A DNA stretch of 64,000 nucleotides. Origin: CAVYXZ01 sp963772595. GTDB lineage: Bacteria; Chloroflexota; Anaerolineae; Aggregatilineales; Phototrophicaceae. The stretch is taken from the NCBI GenBank assembly GCA_963772595.1, contig CAVYXZ010000007.1, forward strand, positions 186,001 through 250,000, written 5' to 3'. Positions 35,870 through 46,293 of this stretch are shown piece after piece (position 1 is the stretch's first letter; the number at the start of each line of letters is the position of its first letter). The notes under the pieces were generated by a model. It was not told the DNA's origin and ran no database searches. It saw nothing but the letters and a program-made list of their open reading frames with translations. The translations under genes were made by a program, and so were the position numbers.

Positions 35870-36240
35870 GACACAGACCGGGGCCGCTTGAACAACAGAC
35901 GATAATAATCGCCGCCTTCGAGCGCCTCCGACAACAGTTCCCAACCCTCGGCCCCGTAATCGTTCAACAGGCGCGTGAAGAAGTGATCGACAGTGGTAAA
36001 AGGCTGGTCCGCCATCACATGGGCCACCTCTCCCGGCAGGCGTTCGCTGGCCCGCACATAAACCTCAAGATACTCCCATGTTTGCACAGCCTCATTCTCC
36101 ACTGTTTCCGTTTCACCCAGTCTCGCCAGCCACTTCTGAGCCGTCGCGTTGGTCGGCATGGTCGCCAGCACGGCCCGCGCCGCGTCCAGGTGATTATCCA
36201 CGATGAGTTCACGCGCCGCCGACAGCTTTGCGTTCGACAT
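35866..36240 (-). CDS. Small soluble protein with WEY...GWELLS module
   Basis: 124 residues. The first 45 are helical (AARELIVDNHLDAARAVLATMP, TPR-like), then a compact module beginning WEYLEVYV and ending YGAEGWELLSEALEGGDYYRLLFKR. The tail pattern (GAEGWEL, then a strand) recalls DUF4177-type domains. The neighbouring 36300 gene carries the same module. GAAAGGAGA lies just before the ATG. It is embedded in the glycosyltransferase island; function unknown. Confidence 0.65.
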   Translation of the reverse strand: MSNAKLSAARELIVDNHLDAARAVLATMPTNATAQKWLARLGETETVENEAVQTWEYLEVYVRASERLPGEVAHVMADQPFTTVDHFFTRLLNDYGAEGWELLSEALEGGDYYRLLFKRPRSVS

Positions 36241-36299
36241 GGTTTCTCCTTTCGTTCGATGCGCCGCTCACGCTCCGGTAAATGCGTGCCCGGCGGAGG

Positions 36300-36569
36300 C
36301 TAAACCTCTGAAGCTCGTTCCTGCTGATTGGCGGCCCCGCTGAGGCGCTTGAGGATCAGGACCTTGCCGTCCGATCCACCCATGCTCACCAGCTCCCAGC
36401 CGTGCTGTCCAAACAGCGTTAGCACCTCGTGTAGAGGCCGGTTCCGCAGCTTGGCCTCTTTTTGCTCGTTGATCGAATAGCTCGTCGCGCCATAAGAGGA
36501 GGTATAACTCATGGTCATATACTCCCAGCGCCCCGCTCTATCACTGCCTTGCGTTGCTTGGTCGGTCAC
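36300..36569 (-). CDS. DUF4177-like small protein
   Basis: 89 residues: WEYMTMSYTSS near residue 15, a charged middle helix, then LTLFGQHGWELVSMGGSDGKVLILKRL. This is the DUF4177 arrangement of a leading Tyr/Trp strand and a GWELV core. It looks like a shortened relative of the gene at 35866. The start is GTG at 36569 with a GGGG tract upstream. Role unknown. Confidence 0.65.
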   Translation of the reverse strand: MTDQATQGSDRAGRWEYMTMSYTSSYGATSYSINEQKEAKLRNRPLHEVLTLFGQHGWELVSMGGSDGKVLILKRLSGAANQQERASEV

Positions 36570-36594
36570 GATAATCCCCTTCCCTAATCAGGAC

Positions 36595-37839
36595 TCATGA
36601 TCGGGCTGGCACCTGCCGCAGCCGTCGATACAGAGCGATACATACGCCGATGAGTATGGCGGTCCGCGCCAGAATCAGCAGCACGTAAGGCATCATCAGC
36701 GCTCCTGTGATTTTACCACCTGTGTCACCGGTACGGATAAAAAGAAACGGGTACTCGACAAATGTTACCAGACTTAACATTACAACGACAATTACGCTAG
36801 TGCGATTCGGGAAACTGAGCAGCAGCAGCGGGATGATCTGCGCCAGCCACTGCGGACTCCAGCCCTGGGCCTGGAGGAAGAAAATCAGCAGGGTGATTCC
36901 GACGAAGGCCACCAGCCCCCGGTCGTCGAAGCGCCGCGTCCGTGCGTAGACGAAGAGGCCAATGAGTGCCGCCACGCCCAGCCGCAGCCAGCCTGGAATC
37001 ACCGGCGGATTGCCCGTCAGCGCCCCGGCCTGGGACGGGTCCAGATGGCTTTCAAGGCTGCCGAAGATGCCAGTCTGCGTGTTGCCGTCCAGCAGCGCCC
37101 AGACCGATTCGTAGGACGCTTTGCCGAACTGCGCCGTCAGCGAGGGCAGGGTCATGGTCGCGTTCTGCGCCAGCAGCGGCAGATACGCCAGCACAAAGAG
37201 TCCCACCGCTACCGCCGCGTAACGCAGGGCCGGGCGCAGATCACGGAAACGAAAGACCGCCCCCAGCAGCAGCACAGGCGTAAACTTGGTCAGCGCCCCC
37301 AGCGCCACCGCCACCGCCGAGGTCGTGTCGCGCTTCGCCAGCAGTGCCCACAGGCCCAAGAGCAGGAAAAAGACGACCACCGTTTCGAAGTTCCACCACA
37401 GGAAGACGACCGGAGCCAGCAGCAGCGCGTAGATCCAGGCCAGCGAGAGCGCCACCGCCTCGCCATAGAGCCGCTGCGCGATGCGGCGAATGAGGATCAG
37501 GTTGCCGGTCTCGAAGGCGGTCAGCACGAAGCCAAGCAGCAGCGCAAAACTGGCGTAATTGGCATTCGCGCCTTGCAGCGCGTAGACGCCGCCAGTCACG
37601 ACATACCACAGCGGCGGGAACTCGGTCCACCAGTCGCGGAAGGGATAAAGGCCGTCGTCAGCCAGGGCCGCCTGCGCGTAGAAATAGGGGAAATCGCCCT
37701 GCGCTGTTACGCCGCGCTCGACGTTATCGATCACCAGCGGCTGGTAGACGAGCAGCAGCAGCAAACGGAAAGCCACGAAAAGGATCAGCAGCAGCCGGAA
37801 ATCAGCCAGCAGCGGTGTCAGGTTGGATTCTCTAGGCAT
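36595..37839 (-). CDS. GT87-like (DUF2029) membrane glycosyltransferase
   Basis: An intact 414-residue protein with about ten helices. The first external loop has QGDFPYFYAQAALADDGLYP and WWTEFPPLWYVV, the usual GT87 or PIG-M-like pattern with an acidic residue and an EFPP turn. A central GALTKFTPVLLLGAVF matches the family. The product overlaps the upstream gene's stop by eight bases. It probably uses a polyprenyl-phosphate sugar on the outer membrane face. Confidence 0.82.
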   Translation of the reverse strand: MPRESNLTPLLADFRLLLILFVAFRLLLLLVYQPLVIDNVERGVTAQGDFPYFYAQAALADDGLYPFRDWWTEFPPLWYVVTGGVYALQGANANYASFALLLGFVLTAFETGNLILIRRIAQRLYGEAVALSLAWIYALLLAPVVFLWWNFETVVVFFLLLGLWALLAKRDTTSAVAVALGALTKFTPVLLLGAVFRFRDLRPALRYAAVAVGLFVLAYLPLLAQNATMTLPSLTAQFGKASYESVWALLDGNTQTGIFGSLESHLDPSQAGALTGNPPVIPGWLRLGVAALIGLFVYARTRRFDDRGLVAFVGITLLIFFLQAQGWSPQWLAQIIPLLLLSFPNRTSVIVVVMLSLVTFVEYPFLFIRTGDTGGKITGALMMPYVLLILARTAILIGVCIALYRRLRQVPARS

Positions 37840-39292
37840 CGCTCGGCAGCCCCCGGCTGTAGATCACCGCCATGTCATCCTCATAAGCCAGCGTCCAGGC
37901 TGGATCCACCGCCAACTGACGCGCCAGGCCGCTCTGCGCCTCGACAAAGACCAGCCGGATGCCGTATTGATCCAGCGTATCCTGCCAGCCCTCCGCGCCA
38001 CGCGCCGTATCCAGATACTGACGCAGGAATTCATCGCCATAAAGATCCGTCCGCCCATCGACAAAGACGGGTTCATCAGGCAGGAACCAGATCAGATAGC
38101 CGCCCCAGTTATAGCTGTTGAACATCGGCCCCGGCAAATCGGACTCGCGCAGGAAATCGGTCGCCGCCACCGGCAGCACCGTCGCCTGATCGGTAGCGAC
38201 CGTCTCCGGGTCCAGCACCAGCAGCACCTTCGCCAGCGCGCCGATCAGCAGCAGGATGACCAGCAGCAAATTCACCAGCGCCATCCGCTGCGAGGGCCGC
38301 CGCACCGGCTTGAGCACCCAGCCGCGTTCTGTCAGGATGGCGTCGAGATGATCGGTCAGGATGGGTGTGGCGACCACCGCGAAGAGCGCAATGTTGCGCC
38401 CGGCCAGCAGCGCCATGAAGGCCGTGCCGCTAAAGAGCAAAAAGTCGCTCCAATCCAGGCGTTTGCGGCTGGCCCCGACCGCGCCCAGCGTGCCCAGCAG
38501 CAGCATGACAAAGGGCCAGACCTGCCGCTGGTGGAAATCCGGTGAATTCCACTCCTGGATGAAATCCCGCAGCGCGCCGATGTTCACCGTCTGGAAGGGC
38601 ACCGCCAGCATTTGCAGGCCGTAAGGATTCACCACCAGCGCCGCCACCGAGACCAGCGCCACGATCACCAGCTTGCGCAGCCGCGCCCAGCTAATGAGAT
38701 GTTCCGCCTCCCGATTGACCAGGTTGGCGATGACCTCGCCCGCAATCAGGCCGCCTATCAGGATAAAGGCAATCGAGAACCCGGCGTGCAGATTGCCCCA
38801 GACCAGGATGATCGGCGGAATCCACCACAGCCGGTCGATCTTGCGGCGTTTATACAGGTACAGCAGATAGAGAATCAGCGCGCTGAGAAAGAAGGACAGC
38901 ATCTGCGGGCGTGCCGACCAGAAGACCGCCGCCGTCGCCGCGCCGATCACGACGGCAAAGGCGCGCAGGTAGACGTTCCCGCTGCACATCTGATAGACCA
39001 GGTACATCCCGCCGGTCGCCAGCACGGCAGTATAGAGCGCCAGACCCAGGTTGCCGCCCAACTGCCAGCAGGCGTAAAGGATAATCTGCGATCCCCAACT
39101 GTGATTGATCCAGGGCTGGCCGCGCATGGTGAAGGAGAACGGGTCGCTGTAGATCATGCCCTGGCTCAGCGTATACTGGCCGCTGCGCAGATGCCACCAG
39201 GTATCGCTGTCCGCCGGGACTCGCGCGGCCATCGCAAACAACAGCGCAAACAGAATAATGAAAGCGGTCCGCTGGATCGTCAGTTGGCGCAT
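37832..39292 (-). CDS. Polytopic membrane protein, no named family recognised
   Basis: 486 residues, about 11 helices. Conserved-looking first loop: DSDTWWHLRSGQYTLSQG, YSDPFSFTMRGQPWINHSWG. The last 100 residues are soluble (NSYNWGGYLIWFLPDEPVFVDGRTDLYG). The layout, an acidic first loop, many helices and an external C-terminal domain, is that of GT-C enzymes, but I cannot assign a family. It is divergent from the gene at 39345 across 52 bases and co-directional with the rest of the island. Confidence 0.75.
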   Translation of the reverse strand: MRQLTIQRTAFIILFALLFAMAARVPADSDTWWHLRSGQYTLSQGMIYSDPFSFTMRGQPWINHSWGSQIILYACWQLGGNLGLALYTAVLATGGMYLVYQMCSGNVYLRAFAVVIGAATAAVFWSARPQMLSFFLSALILYLLYLYKRRKIDRLWWIPPIILVWGNLHAGFSIAFILIGGLIAGEVIANLVNREAEHLISWARLRKLVIVALVSVAALVVNPYGLQMLAVPFQTVNIGALRDFIQEWNSPDFHQRQVWPFVMLLLGTLGAVGASRKRLDWSDFLLFSGTAFMALLAGRNIALFAVVATPILTDHLDAILTERGWVLKPVRRPSQRMALVNLLLVILLLIGALAKVLLVLDPETVATDQATVLPVAATDFLRESDLPGPMFNSYNWGGYLIWFLPDEPVFVDGRTDLYGDEFLRQYLDTARGAEGWQDTLDQYGIRLVFVEAQSGLARQLAVDPAWTLAYEDDMAVIYSRGLPSDA

Positions 39293-39312
39293 ACTCGCCC
39301 CTGCTTTATGAT
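39284..39312 (+). promoter_or_regulatory. Sigma-A-like promoter for the gene at 39345
   Basis: TTGGCG (39284-39289), 17 bases, TATGAT (39307-39312). The -35 lies inside the first codons of the divergent gene, so the two promoters must overlap or share control. Confidence 0.5.
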
Positions 39313-39344
39313 GGAGAAGACTTAACTCACTCAGGATACCTCAG

Positions 39345-40457
39345 ATGTCGCGTTTTCGTCCCTGGATGCTGGTGACATTATTGTGTTTACTGTACATAGG
39401 CGGCGTTCTCCTCGCCAATGAGGGCGATCCGCTGTCGCTGGTGACGCTGGGCACGCAGTTCAGCCAGGGCGATCCCAACGGCACAGAGGGCTATGACGGT
39501 CAGTTCGGCTACTACATCGCCCGCGATCCATCGAATGCCGCGCAATATATCGACGTGCCCGCCTACCGTTTCCAGCGTATTCTCATGCCGGCCGTGGCCT
39601 GGCTGCTCTCCCTGGGCAACGCCGCGCTGATCCCCTGGCTCTTTCTCATCACCGGGCTTGTCTCGCTGGCGAGCGGGACCGCCCTCTTTGAATATCTACT
39701 GCGGCGTGAGGGAGTCAGCCGCTGGTACGCGCTCACCTACGGACTGACGCTGGGCACCTTCGGCGCGGTGCGCTTGAGCCTGCCTGAACCGCTGGCTTAT
39801 GCGCTGGCGCTGGCCGGGCTGCTGCTCTTCCTGCGGCAGCGCTGGCTGTGGAGCGCCCTACCCTTCGCCCTGGCAGCCCTGACCCGCGAAACGACTCTGC
39901 TGATCCCGGCGGCCTGCGGACTCTATCTGCTGGCAAACCGGCGCTGGCGCGAGGCGATCAGTTTCGGTCTGCTGACGCTGCTGCCCTTCGCCGCGTGGCA
40001 GGCAATTCTGTATGCGCATTTCGGCAGCTTCGGCATCGGCTCCGGCGGCGCGATGGCGACCGGCTTTGAGATCATCCCCTTCGCCGGGATTCTGCGTATC
40101 TTCAGCGAGACGCCCGCCGCACGCTGGCCCAGTCTGCTGCTGGTCTTTATCCCGGTGCTGCTCCCCTTCGTGCTGGTCCCTACCTTCTGGGCCTTACGCT
40201 GCTGCTGGCGTGATTGGCGCGACCAGGCGGTCGATCTCTACACCTGGCTGCTGCTGACGACCGGCGCGATCATGCTCTTCGTCCCCTTCTCGACCTACCG
40301 CGAGCCGCTGGGCATCCTGCGCTTCATCCTGGGCTTGCAGATCGCCGTGATTCTCTACGCTGCCAATCGCAAGAACGCCCGCGCCCTACGCTACAGCACG
40401 ATCTGGATCGTGACGACGCTGTTTGTCTTCGTCCTGCTGGCTCCGGCCAGCGCGTAA
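39345..40457 (+). CDS. AZOBR_p60025-type membrane protein of glycopolymer formation
   Basis: 370 residues with about nine helices; the only plus-strand gene in the island. EGYDGQFGYYIARDPSNA (about 49-66) and AYRFQRILMPAVAWLLSLG match the family often annotated as AZOBR_p60025 cell-surface glycopolymer formation proteins. An FLRQRW...ALTRETTLLIPAACGLYL stretch is also typical. The ATG at 39345 lies about 26 bases downstream of the predicted transcript start. Its end converges on, and may overlap, the YfhO-like gene. Confidence 0.75.
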   Translation: MSRFRPWMLVTLLCLLYIGGVLLANEGDPLSLVTLGTQFSQGDPNGTEGYDGQFGYYIARDPSNAAQYIDVPAYRFQRILMPAVAWLLSLGNAALIPWLFLITGLVSLASGTALFEYLLRREGVSRWYALTYGLTLGTFGAVRLSLPEPLAYALALAGLLLFLRQRWLWSALPFALAALTRETTLLIPAACGLYLLANRRWREAISFGLLTLLPFAAWQAILYAHFGSFGIGSGGAMATGFEIIPFAGILRIFSETPAARWPSLLLVFIPVLLPFVLVPTFWALRCCWRDWRDQAVDLYTWLLLTTGAIMLFVPFSTYREPLGILRFILGLQIAVILYAANRKNARALRYSTIWIVTTLFVFVLLAPASA

Positions 40458-42682
40458 CAAGGCTAGCGCCAGCAGCAGACCCGCAGCACTTAGCAATGCG
40501 CCCGGCAGCAGCCAAGCCGGATGATAGGCGAAGGTCACGGTCTGCGCCCCCGCCGGGACTTTCACCGCACGGAAAGCCAGATTCGCCCGTTCGATCTGTG
40601 CAGGTGCGCCGTCAGATGCTGGCGGTCCAGCCGGGATAATCCGTATCGGCCAGCACCAGCCAGCCGCCGGTCGCCGTGTCCACACTCAGCTTCAAGCTGT
40701 TTCCTGCGTCTTCGACCAGCGCCACTGTGCCGGAACTCTCACCCGCTGCCGGGCAGTCGCCCGCGCCGCTCAGATGTGCCTGCGCCAGCGGGTCCCAGGC
40801 CGGGTCCTTGAGCGCAGTCAGCAGCAAGTCTTCATCGACGTGCCAGCAGACCGAACTCGACAAACCAGGCGCGCTGCACCGGCTGATCGAGGCCGTAGAC
40901 CTCGCCGCGCTGCCCGTAGATGCGCCCGACATCTGCCGCCTGCAACAGCGCCTCTGGCGAGTCTCCGCCCTTCGATCAGATCAATATAATCTTCAAAGTG
41001 CCCGATGCGCAGCGGGTCGAAGTTATTCAGCAGCGGCCAGCGATCCAGCAGGTTCAGATCAGGAAGCTGGCTGGCGCGGTAGGCGTCGCGTTCCAGCACC
41101 GCCACCCGGTAATCGTCAAAGCGCAGGAAGCGCTCGAACTCCACCTTCTGTTCGGCATCATCCGGCCAGTAGGCACGGGCTGTGCCCTCAGGGTGCGGGC
41201 AAATGCGTCGTAGAAATCTGCCCCGGTCGTCGGGTTGAGGCCCAGCGCCGCCCAGCCCAGGTCCGCCGCCACCAGCAGCAGCACGCCCAGGCTCCACCAT
41301 CGATAGTATGGCGCATCCCGCTCCGGCTGAAGCAGCGTGAGCACGCCAGCCCCTGCCCCCAGGATACCGGTCAGGGCGACGGCATTCACCAGCACCTGAA
41401 TCGCCATAGCGGTATCCGGATCTTTGGGCGTAGGAATGACTGTCGGAGCGACGAAGAGCGCCAGCAGTGCCGCACCGATGCCCGCAGCAATCGCCAACCG
41501 CGTGCCGAACAGCAGCCAGTGGCCGTGCCCCCAGGCCTGCACGCCGATCCCGGCCAGGACACTCAGCGCGAAGACGGTCCACAGATGCCAGCGCACCGGG
41601 GCCTGAAACAGGTCGAAGGTCGGCACGTGGCGGTATAAGAAGGGAAAGACCGGCGTATTGCTGCCCAGCGCGAAGACAAAGGCGATCAGCGCGACGAGCA
41701 CCCAGAAAGGCACGGTCGCAAAGGCCGCCGGGCGTGCCTGATCCCGGCGGAAGCGCCGCAGCAGCCAGCGCAGCACTGCCGCCAGCGCAGCGATCAGCGG
41801 CAGCAGGCCGATATAGACCGCATCTTCGAAGAACACGCCTTCGGTCAGATAGGTGCCGCTGCCGGGATTGCCGAAGACGTTGGGCGAGAGGAAGTTCAGC
41901 ACAGCGCGGCAGGCCGTAGCTGAAGTTCATGGCGAAGTCGAAATCGACCCCCGCGGCTCGCTGAGAGCGCGCGCAGCAGCTCAGCGGTCGGCAGCAGTTG
42001 CAGCGCGGCGATCATCGCCCCCAGGCCCAGGCCCATCGCCAGCAGCAGGCAGCCGCAGCCAGATGCCCTTGCGCAGCAGCCAGAACAGCGCAAACAGACC
42101 CGCCAGCAGCAGACTGTACCAGGCCGTCTGCGCGTGACCCGCCAGCAGCAGCAGCGCCGTCACCAGCGCCAGCCAGCCCAGCCGAGCGTGCGCCGCCCGA
42201 TGGTCAGCACGCCCAGCACCGCCCACAACAGCCAGGGCAGCCAGGCCGCCGTCGCGATCATCGGGATAGGTCCCCAGCCGCGCCACCAGATAGCCGCTCA
42301 GGCTGAAGGCCAGCGCGCTCACGCCCCGGCCCAGGTCTGGCAGGCCCAGCCGTCCGGTGAAGGCCCACATGCCCCAGGCCGCGATGACAGATGCAGCACC
42401 GCCGTCAGGCTCATGGCGCTCGCCAGCGGCAGAATAAGCCCCAGCCAGTTCAGCGGATACAAGCAGCGCCGACTGGTAATTGGCCGACCAGGGGCGCGCC
42501 CGCGCCGTTGTAGGGGTTCCACAGTGGAAGCTGACCCTTCGCCAGCGTCTCGAAGGCGAAATCGCGCCAGGGGACGAATTGCAGCGAGGGCAGTCCCCAG
42601 AAGAAGACCTCCCCGCGCAGCAGCGGAAAGAACACGACGATCAGGGTAAGAAGAATATCCACAGCGGCAGGCGTTTTGTCAT
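40386..42682 (-). pseudogene. YfhO-family membrane protein, many frame breaks
   Basis: Family segments occur in order across three frames: LPLWNPYNGAGAPLV, ANYQSALLYPLNWLGL (both only after repair), LQLLPTAELL, LNFLSPNVFGNPGSGTYL, APVRWHLWTVFALSVLAG, and the external end WLVLADTDYPGWTA with ANLAFRAVKVPAG. These are hallmarks of YfhO-type proteins, linked to lipoteichoic or polymer glycosylation. ATG 42682 overlaps the upstream stop (ATGA). The first break needs an added base (near 42640); most others need one removed. The true end is uncertain: 40386 as the frame stands, or 40463 with one more frame change, which would avoid the overlap with the plus-strand gene. Confidence 0.75.
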
Positions 42683-44609
42683 CGACGCATCCTCCACAAC
42701 AGCCGAGGCAGAGCACGAAGGCAGCTGCCGAAACCCACAGCGCCGCCAGCGTCATCTGGTTCATCTGCGCCACCGCGCCGGGTCCGGCAAATTCGGGCCA
42801 GTGCTCCGGCCAGCCTTCAGCCGCCTGACCCGCGTAGTCCAGATTGGCGTAGATGTAAGTCCTCGTCCGACCTGCTGCGCAGTTCCAGCGAGTCGCAATT
42901 CTCGATAGGATAAGTTGTGATCGACGTGGCTGACCGCCCATTCCGCCAGCACCTGCGTATCCGGCACGGCGTCCTGATTGGCCGTTTGCAGGTCGCCGTC
43001 TTCCTGGAGGTCCAGCGGCGGCAGGACCACGCTGTAGGCCTCCACCGGGACCCCACTGCCCTGCGCGATGGCCTCCACGATGCCGCGTAGTTGGAAGGGG
43101 TCGATACCATAGAACAGGTGCAGATCGTTGGCCGCCGCGACCTGCTGTTCCAGCGCGTAATTGGGCGAATAAATCCGCGCCGGATGCTTCATCCGCCAGC
43201 GCATCGACCAGCGCCTGCTGCTGCGTCAGCCAGCGCTCCGGCCCGCGCCATTCCAGCCAGGCGTGCCCGGTCCAGGCCAGATCGACAGTGCCAGCACCAG
43301 CGTCAGCGCCAACGCGACCCGCCGCGCATTCAGCCGCCCATAGAAGGCCAGCAGCAGCAGGGTCAGGCCCAGCAGACCGCCCACCAGCATCACGCCCGGC
43401 CCGACGGTCGCCGGAAGATCCGGCAGGGCCAGCAGCGTGAAGCCGCCGCAGAACAGTGCCGCGCCGATCCCCGCAGCCGCCGCCAGACCGCTTGACGACC
43501 AGACGGCGGATCGCCTCAACGGGCTGCGCCGCCGCATCCATCAAAATCTCCAGGCCCCGGCTTGCCAGCACACAGGCGGCCATCAGCACCAGCAACCAGG
43601 CCCGCGCCGGGACCCGAAACCAGGTCAGCGGCGGCAGCACGCTCACCAGCAGCGGCCACAGCGGCCCGTTGATGCCCAGCGCATACAGCAGGCCGACCAA
43701 CGCGGCGATCAGCCAGAAGACCTGCTTGCGCATTTCGGCCACCAGCGGCGATTCCGGCCAGCAGCAGCACCGGCAGGCCGAGATAGGCCAGCGTCTCCGG
43801 GCTGCCCTGCTGCGGCGGCAGCAGCAGACCCAACAAGTGCCCCGGTTCCATCGAGAAGACGGCGGCGTCTGCCGGCGGTCAGCGCCGCTGCGGCTCAGCC
43901 AGGGTGCCCAGATCAGCAGCGGCACACTGACCGAGAGCGTCAGCAGCAGAACCAGCCCGCCCGATAAACACCGCAGGGCCGCAGCACACGCCGCCAATGC
44001 CGCTTGCCAGAGGCCATAAGCCGCCGCCAGACTCAGCGCGAAGAGGCTCAGGCGCAGATCGCCCAGAATCAGCAGCGCCGCGATTAATGCGGTCGCAGAG
44101 CAGCGCCCTCGCCAGCTGCGCGCCAGCCGGTAGACCGCCGCCATCAGCCAGGGCCACCAGGCCAGCGCATACAGCAAATCGACGATGTCCCGCGCCGAGT
44201 GTGCGCCAGCAGCTTCGGCCCCAGCGCATAGGCCAGCGCCCCGAACAGCGCCGCCTCTTCACGCAGGCCGGTCAGGCGCAGCCAGCGCCGCATCCCCCAG
44301 CCTGCCAGCAGCAGATGCAGCAGGATCATCAGGTTGAGATGCAGCGCAGGGGGCAGAAGCAGCGCCAGCCACTGCGGCGGATAGGCGACTTTGTTGAGCG
44401 GATTGGCGGCGAAGGGCTGGCCGCCCAGGATGGTCTCTTGCCAGAGGGGAAACGGCCCGGCCTCGTGCAGGTGCAGCGCGGCAGGCCAGTGCGAGATGGC
44501 CGCATCGGAAAACGGCGCGTTGGGGATGAAGGGCAGCGAGTCCGGGTCGCAAGCCGAGCAGCAGCAGAAACAGCAGCCCGCCGCCGACCGCGATCCGGCT
44601 AGGGCGCAT
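42679..44609 (-). pseudogene. Second YfhO-like membrane protein, many frame breaks
   Basis: Rejoined segments give a polytopic protein of about 640 residues: start MRPSRIAVGGGLLFLLLLG, then SDAAISHWPAALHLHEAGPFPLWQ and GGQPFAANPLNKVAYPPQWL, then LLAGWGMRRWLRLTGLREEAALFGALAYALGPKL, a run of helices and WFRVPARAWLLVLMAACVLAS. This is the YfhO layout (PLWQ/NP loop, later RVPAR). At least four frame changes interrupt it. It ends in a frame overlapping the next ATG by four bases and starts six bases after the gene at 44616 ends. Confidence 0.65.
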
Positions 44610-44615
44610 AGATGC

Positions 44616-46207
44616 TTACGGCTCCGCTCTTTCGACCTCTTTCAGGCCGTCCAGGCAGGGCGCATCGCCGAGTTTAGCCTCTTCCGGGCCGTAGATAACG
44701 TAGCGGACGTGGTAAGTATCGAGCAGCGTCGCACAGTCCGCTTCGCCTTTGTACCAGGCATCGACCTGAATCTTCTTGTTGGCCGCATCCACCGTCTCAT
44801 AAGGATGCCCATAGACCACCCGCGCGTAGACCTGCCCCGGCAGCCACAGACTCACGTATTCCGAGGCCAGGATAACCTCGTCGCCGCGGGTGTGCTGCGC
44901 CAGCCAATCATACGCGCCAACGTAATCGGATTCCAGGAACAAGCCCTGTGAATTGGCCTGCCGGTTGGTCAGCACCGGCAGCAGTGGGATCAGCAGCACG
45001 AAGACGTAGGTCAGCGCCACGATCGGCAGCAGCAGGACCAGCACCCGGTAGCGCCAGCGACGCCGCGAGAGCCATTGGAACCAGAAATCCTCGACCGCGC
45101 GCGTAGCAAAGTAGGCCAGCGGCAGCATCATGCCGACCGCGAAACGCCGCTGAATGTTCGAGGGGAGATACATCGCCACCAGCATTGCCAGCAGCCACAG
45201 CAGCATGAAACGGTCGTCGTGCGCCTCGAAATGACGGATCGCGCGATAAATCTCCGGCAGGCTAATGAGCAGCGGCAGTCCAAAACCGACCAGCAGCAGC
45301 CAGGGCGGCGGTGCGCTGGTGACGTTCTGGCTCATCCAGGCGGTCATAGTCGGATTATAGATCACGATAGCGCCATAATAGGCCGCCAACGGCAGCACCG
45401 GCAGCAGAATCACCAGCACCCAGTTGAGTTCGCGCAGCACGATTTTGCGCACCCGCCACCAGCGCAGCCCAACGAACACGCACAGCGCCCCGGCCAGCGG
45501 GACAATCGACTGCGGATACAGCAGCCCCAGCGCCAGACTGTAAAAGACCGCCGCCAGACCGTTATTGTTGGCACGCGGTTCGCTGTCCACACCGGGCCGG
45601 AAAGCCACAACGACAATGGCGACCAGCAGCGCCAGACAGGCGATGGTCAGAGGAAAATGGACGTTGACCAGGGTGCTGTAAAACGGGAAAGACTTCCGGC
45701 ATCAGCAGGTCCGGCGAATTGGTCCTGCCGCCGCTCAGGATGGTGTACAGCCAGCCGAAGCCGGAACCGAGCGCGGCCAGCACCAGGAAAATCCGGCGGC
45801 TGCGAATCCGCATCCAGATCGCCGCTGCCAGCTGGTAGAGGGCCATATACATAAACACGCGCCGCCAGAGCACGCGCCAGATGGAAGGCGATCAACACCG
45901 GCATTCCCAGCAGCCCAGCCACACGACCCAACAGCGGGTAGAGCACCTGGAGAAAGGCGCTTTCATGCGGTTCCGGCGTGTGCTGAAAATGCACCAGCCA
46001 GTTGCCATGCACGCCCAGCATCATCTTGCTCAGATAGGTGGCCCCATCCTGAGCATTATGCAGGAAGCCCATGAACTGCCAGGTGCTGTTGTTATAGATC
46101 AGCAGCACCGCAAAAGGCAGATAGGCCAGCAGCAGCAGCCCAAGACTCAGCAGGAGGACCCAGCGCCACTCCGCTCGCGTCACATGGGCATTAAAACCGC
46201 TTTCCAT
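44616..46207 (-). CDS. Polytopic membrane protein, paralogue of 31561-33165, two frame breaks
   Basis: About 530 residues after repair, 11-12 helices. Early loop DGATYLSKMMLGVHGNWLVHFQHT; later NVTSAPPPWLLLVGFGLPLL, YLPSNIQRRFAVGMMLPLAYFA; a soluble end (EVILASEYVSLWLPGQVYARVVYGHPYE, YVIYGPEE). Position by position it parallels the protein at 31561-33165. Breaks lie near 45870 and 45685. The ATG at 46207 is preceded by a G-rich tract. It is the first minus-strand gene of the island. Function unknown; GT-C-like. Confidence 0.72.
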
Positions 46208-46232
46208 GACCCCCCATCCTCTAACGCCCTGC

Positions 46233-46261
46233 TTGCCCCAGGATTCCCGCAGGGTTATAAT
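46233..46261 (+). promoter_or_regulatory. Sigma-A promoter for the zinc-ribbon gene
   Basis: TTGCCC (46233-46238), 17 bases, perfect TATAAT (46256-46261). A weaker minus-strand pair (TTGTAC 46280-46275, 15 bases, TATAAC 46259-46254) overlaps it and could serve the divergent island. Confidence 0.6.
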
Positions 46262-46293
46262 CCACAATCACATTGTACAACGATCATCATGAG

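Noticed and set aside
37045..38121. 358-residue plus-strand frame
   Set aside because: Antisense to two intact membrane-protein genes; composition (Arg, Gln, His) is that of a shadow.
46273..46293. TTG start at 46273 for the zinc-ribbon gene
   Set aside because: It lies only about 12 bases after the -10 element with no ribosome binding site; ATG 46294 or GTG 46300 fits the family start better.
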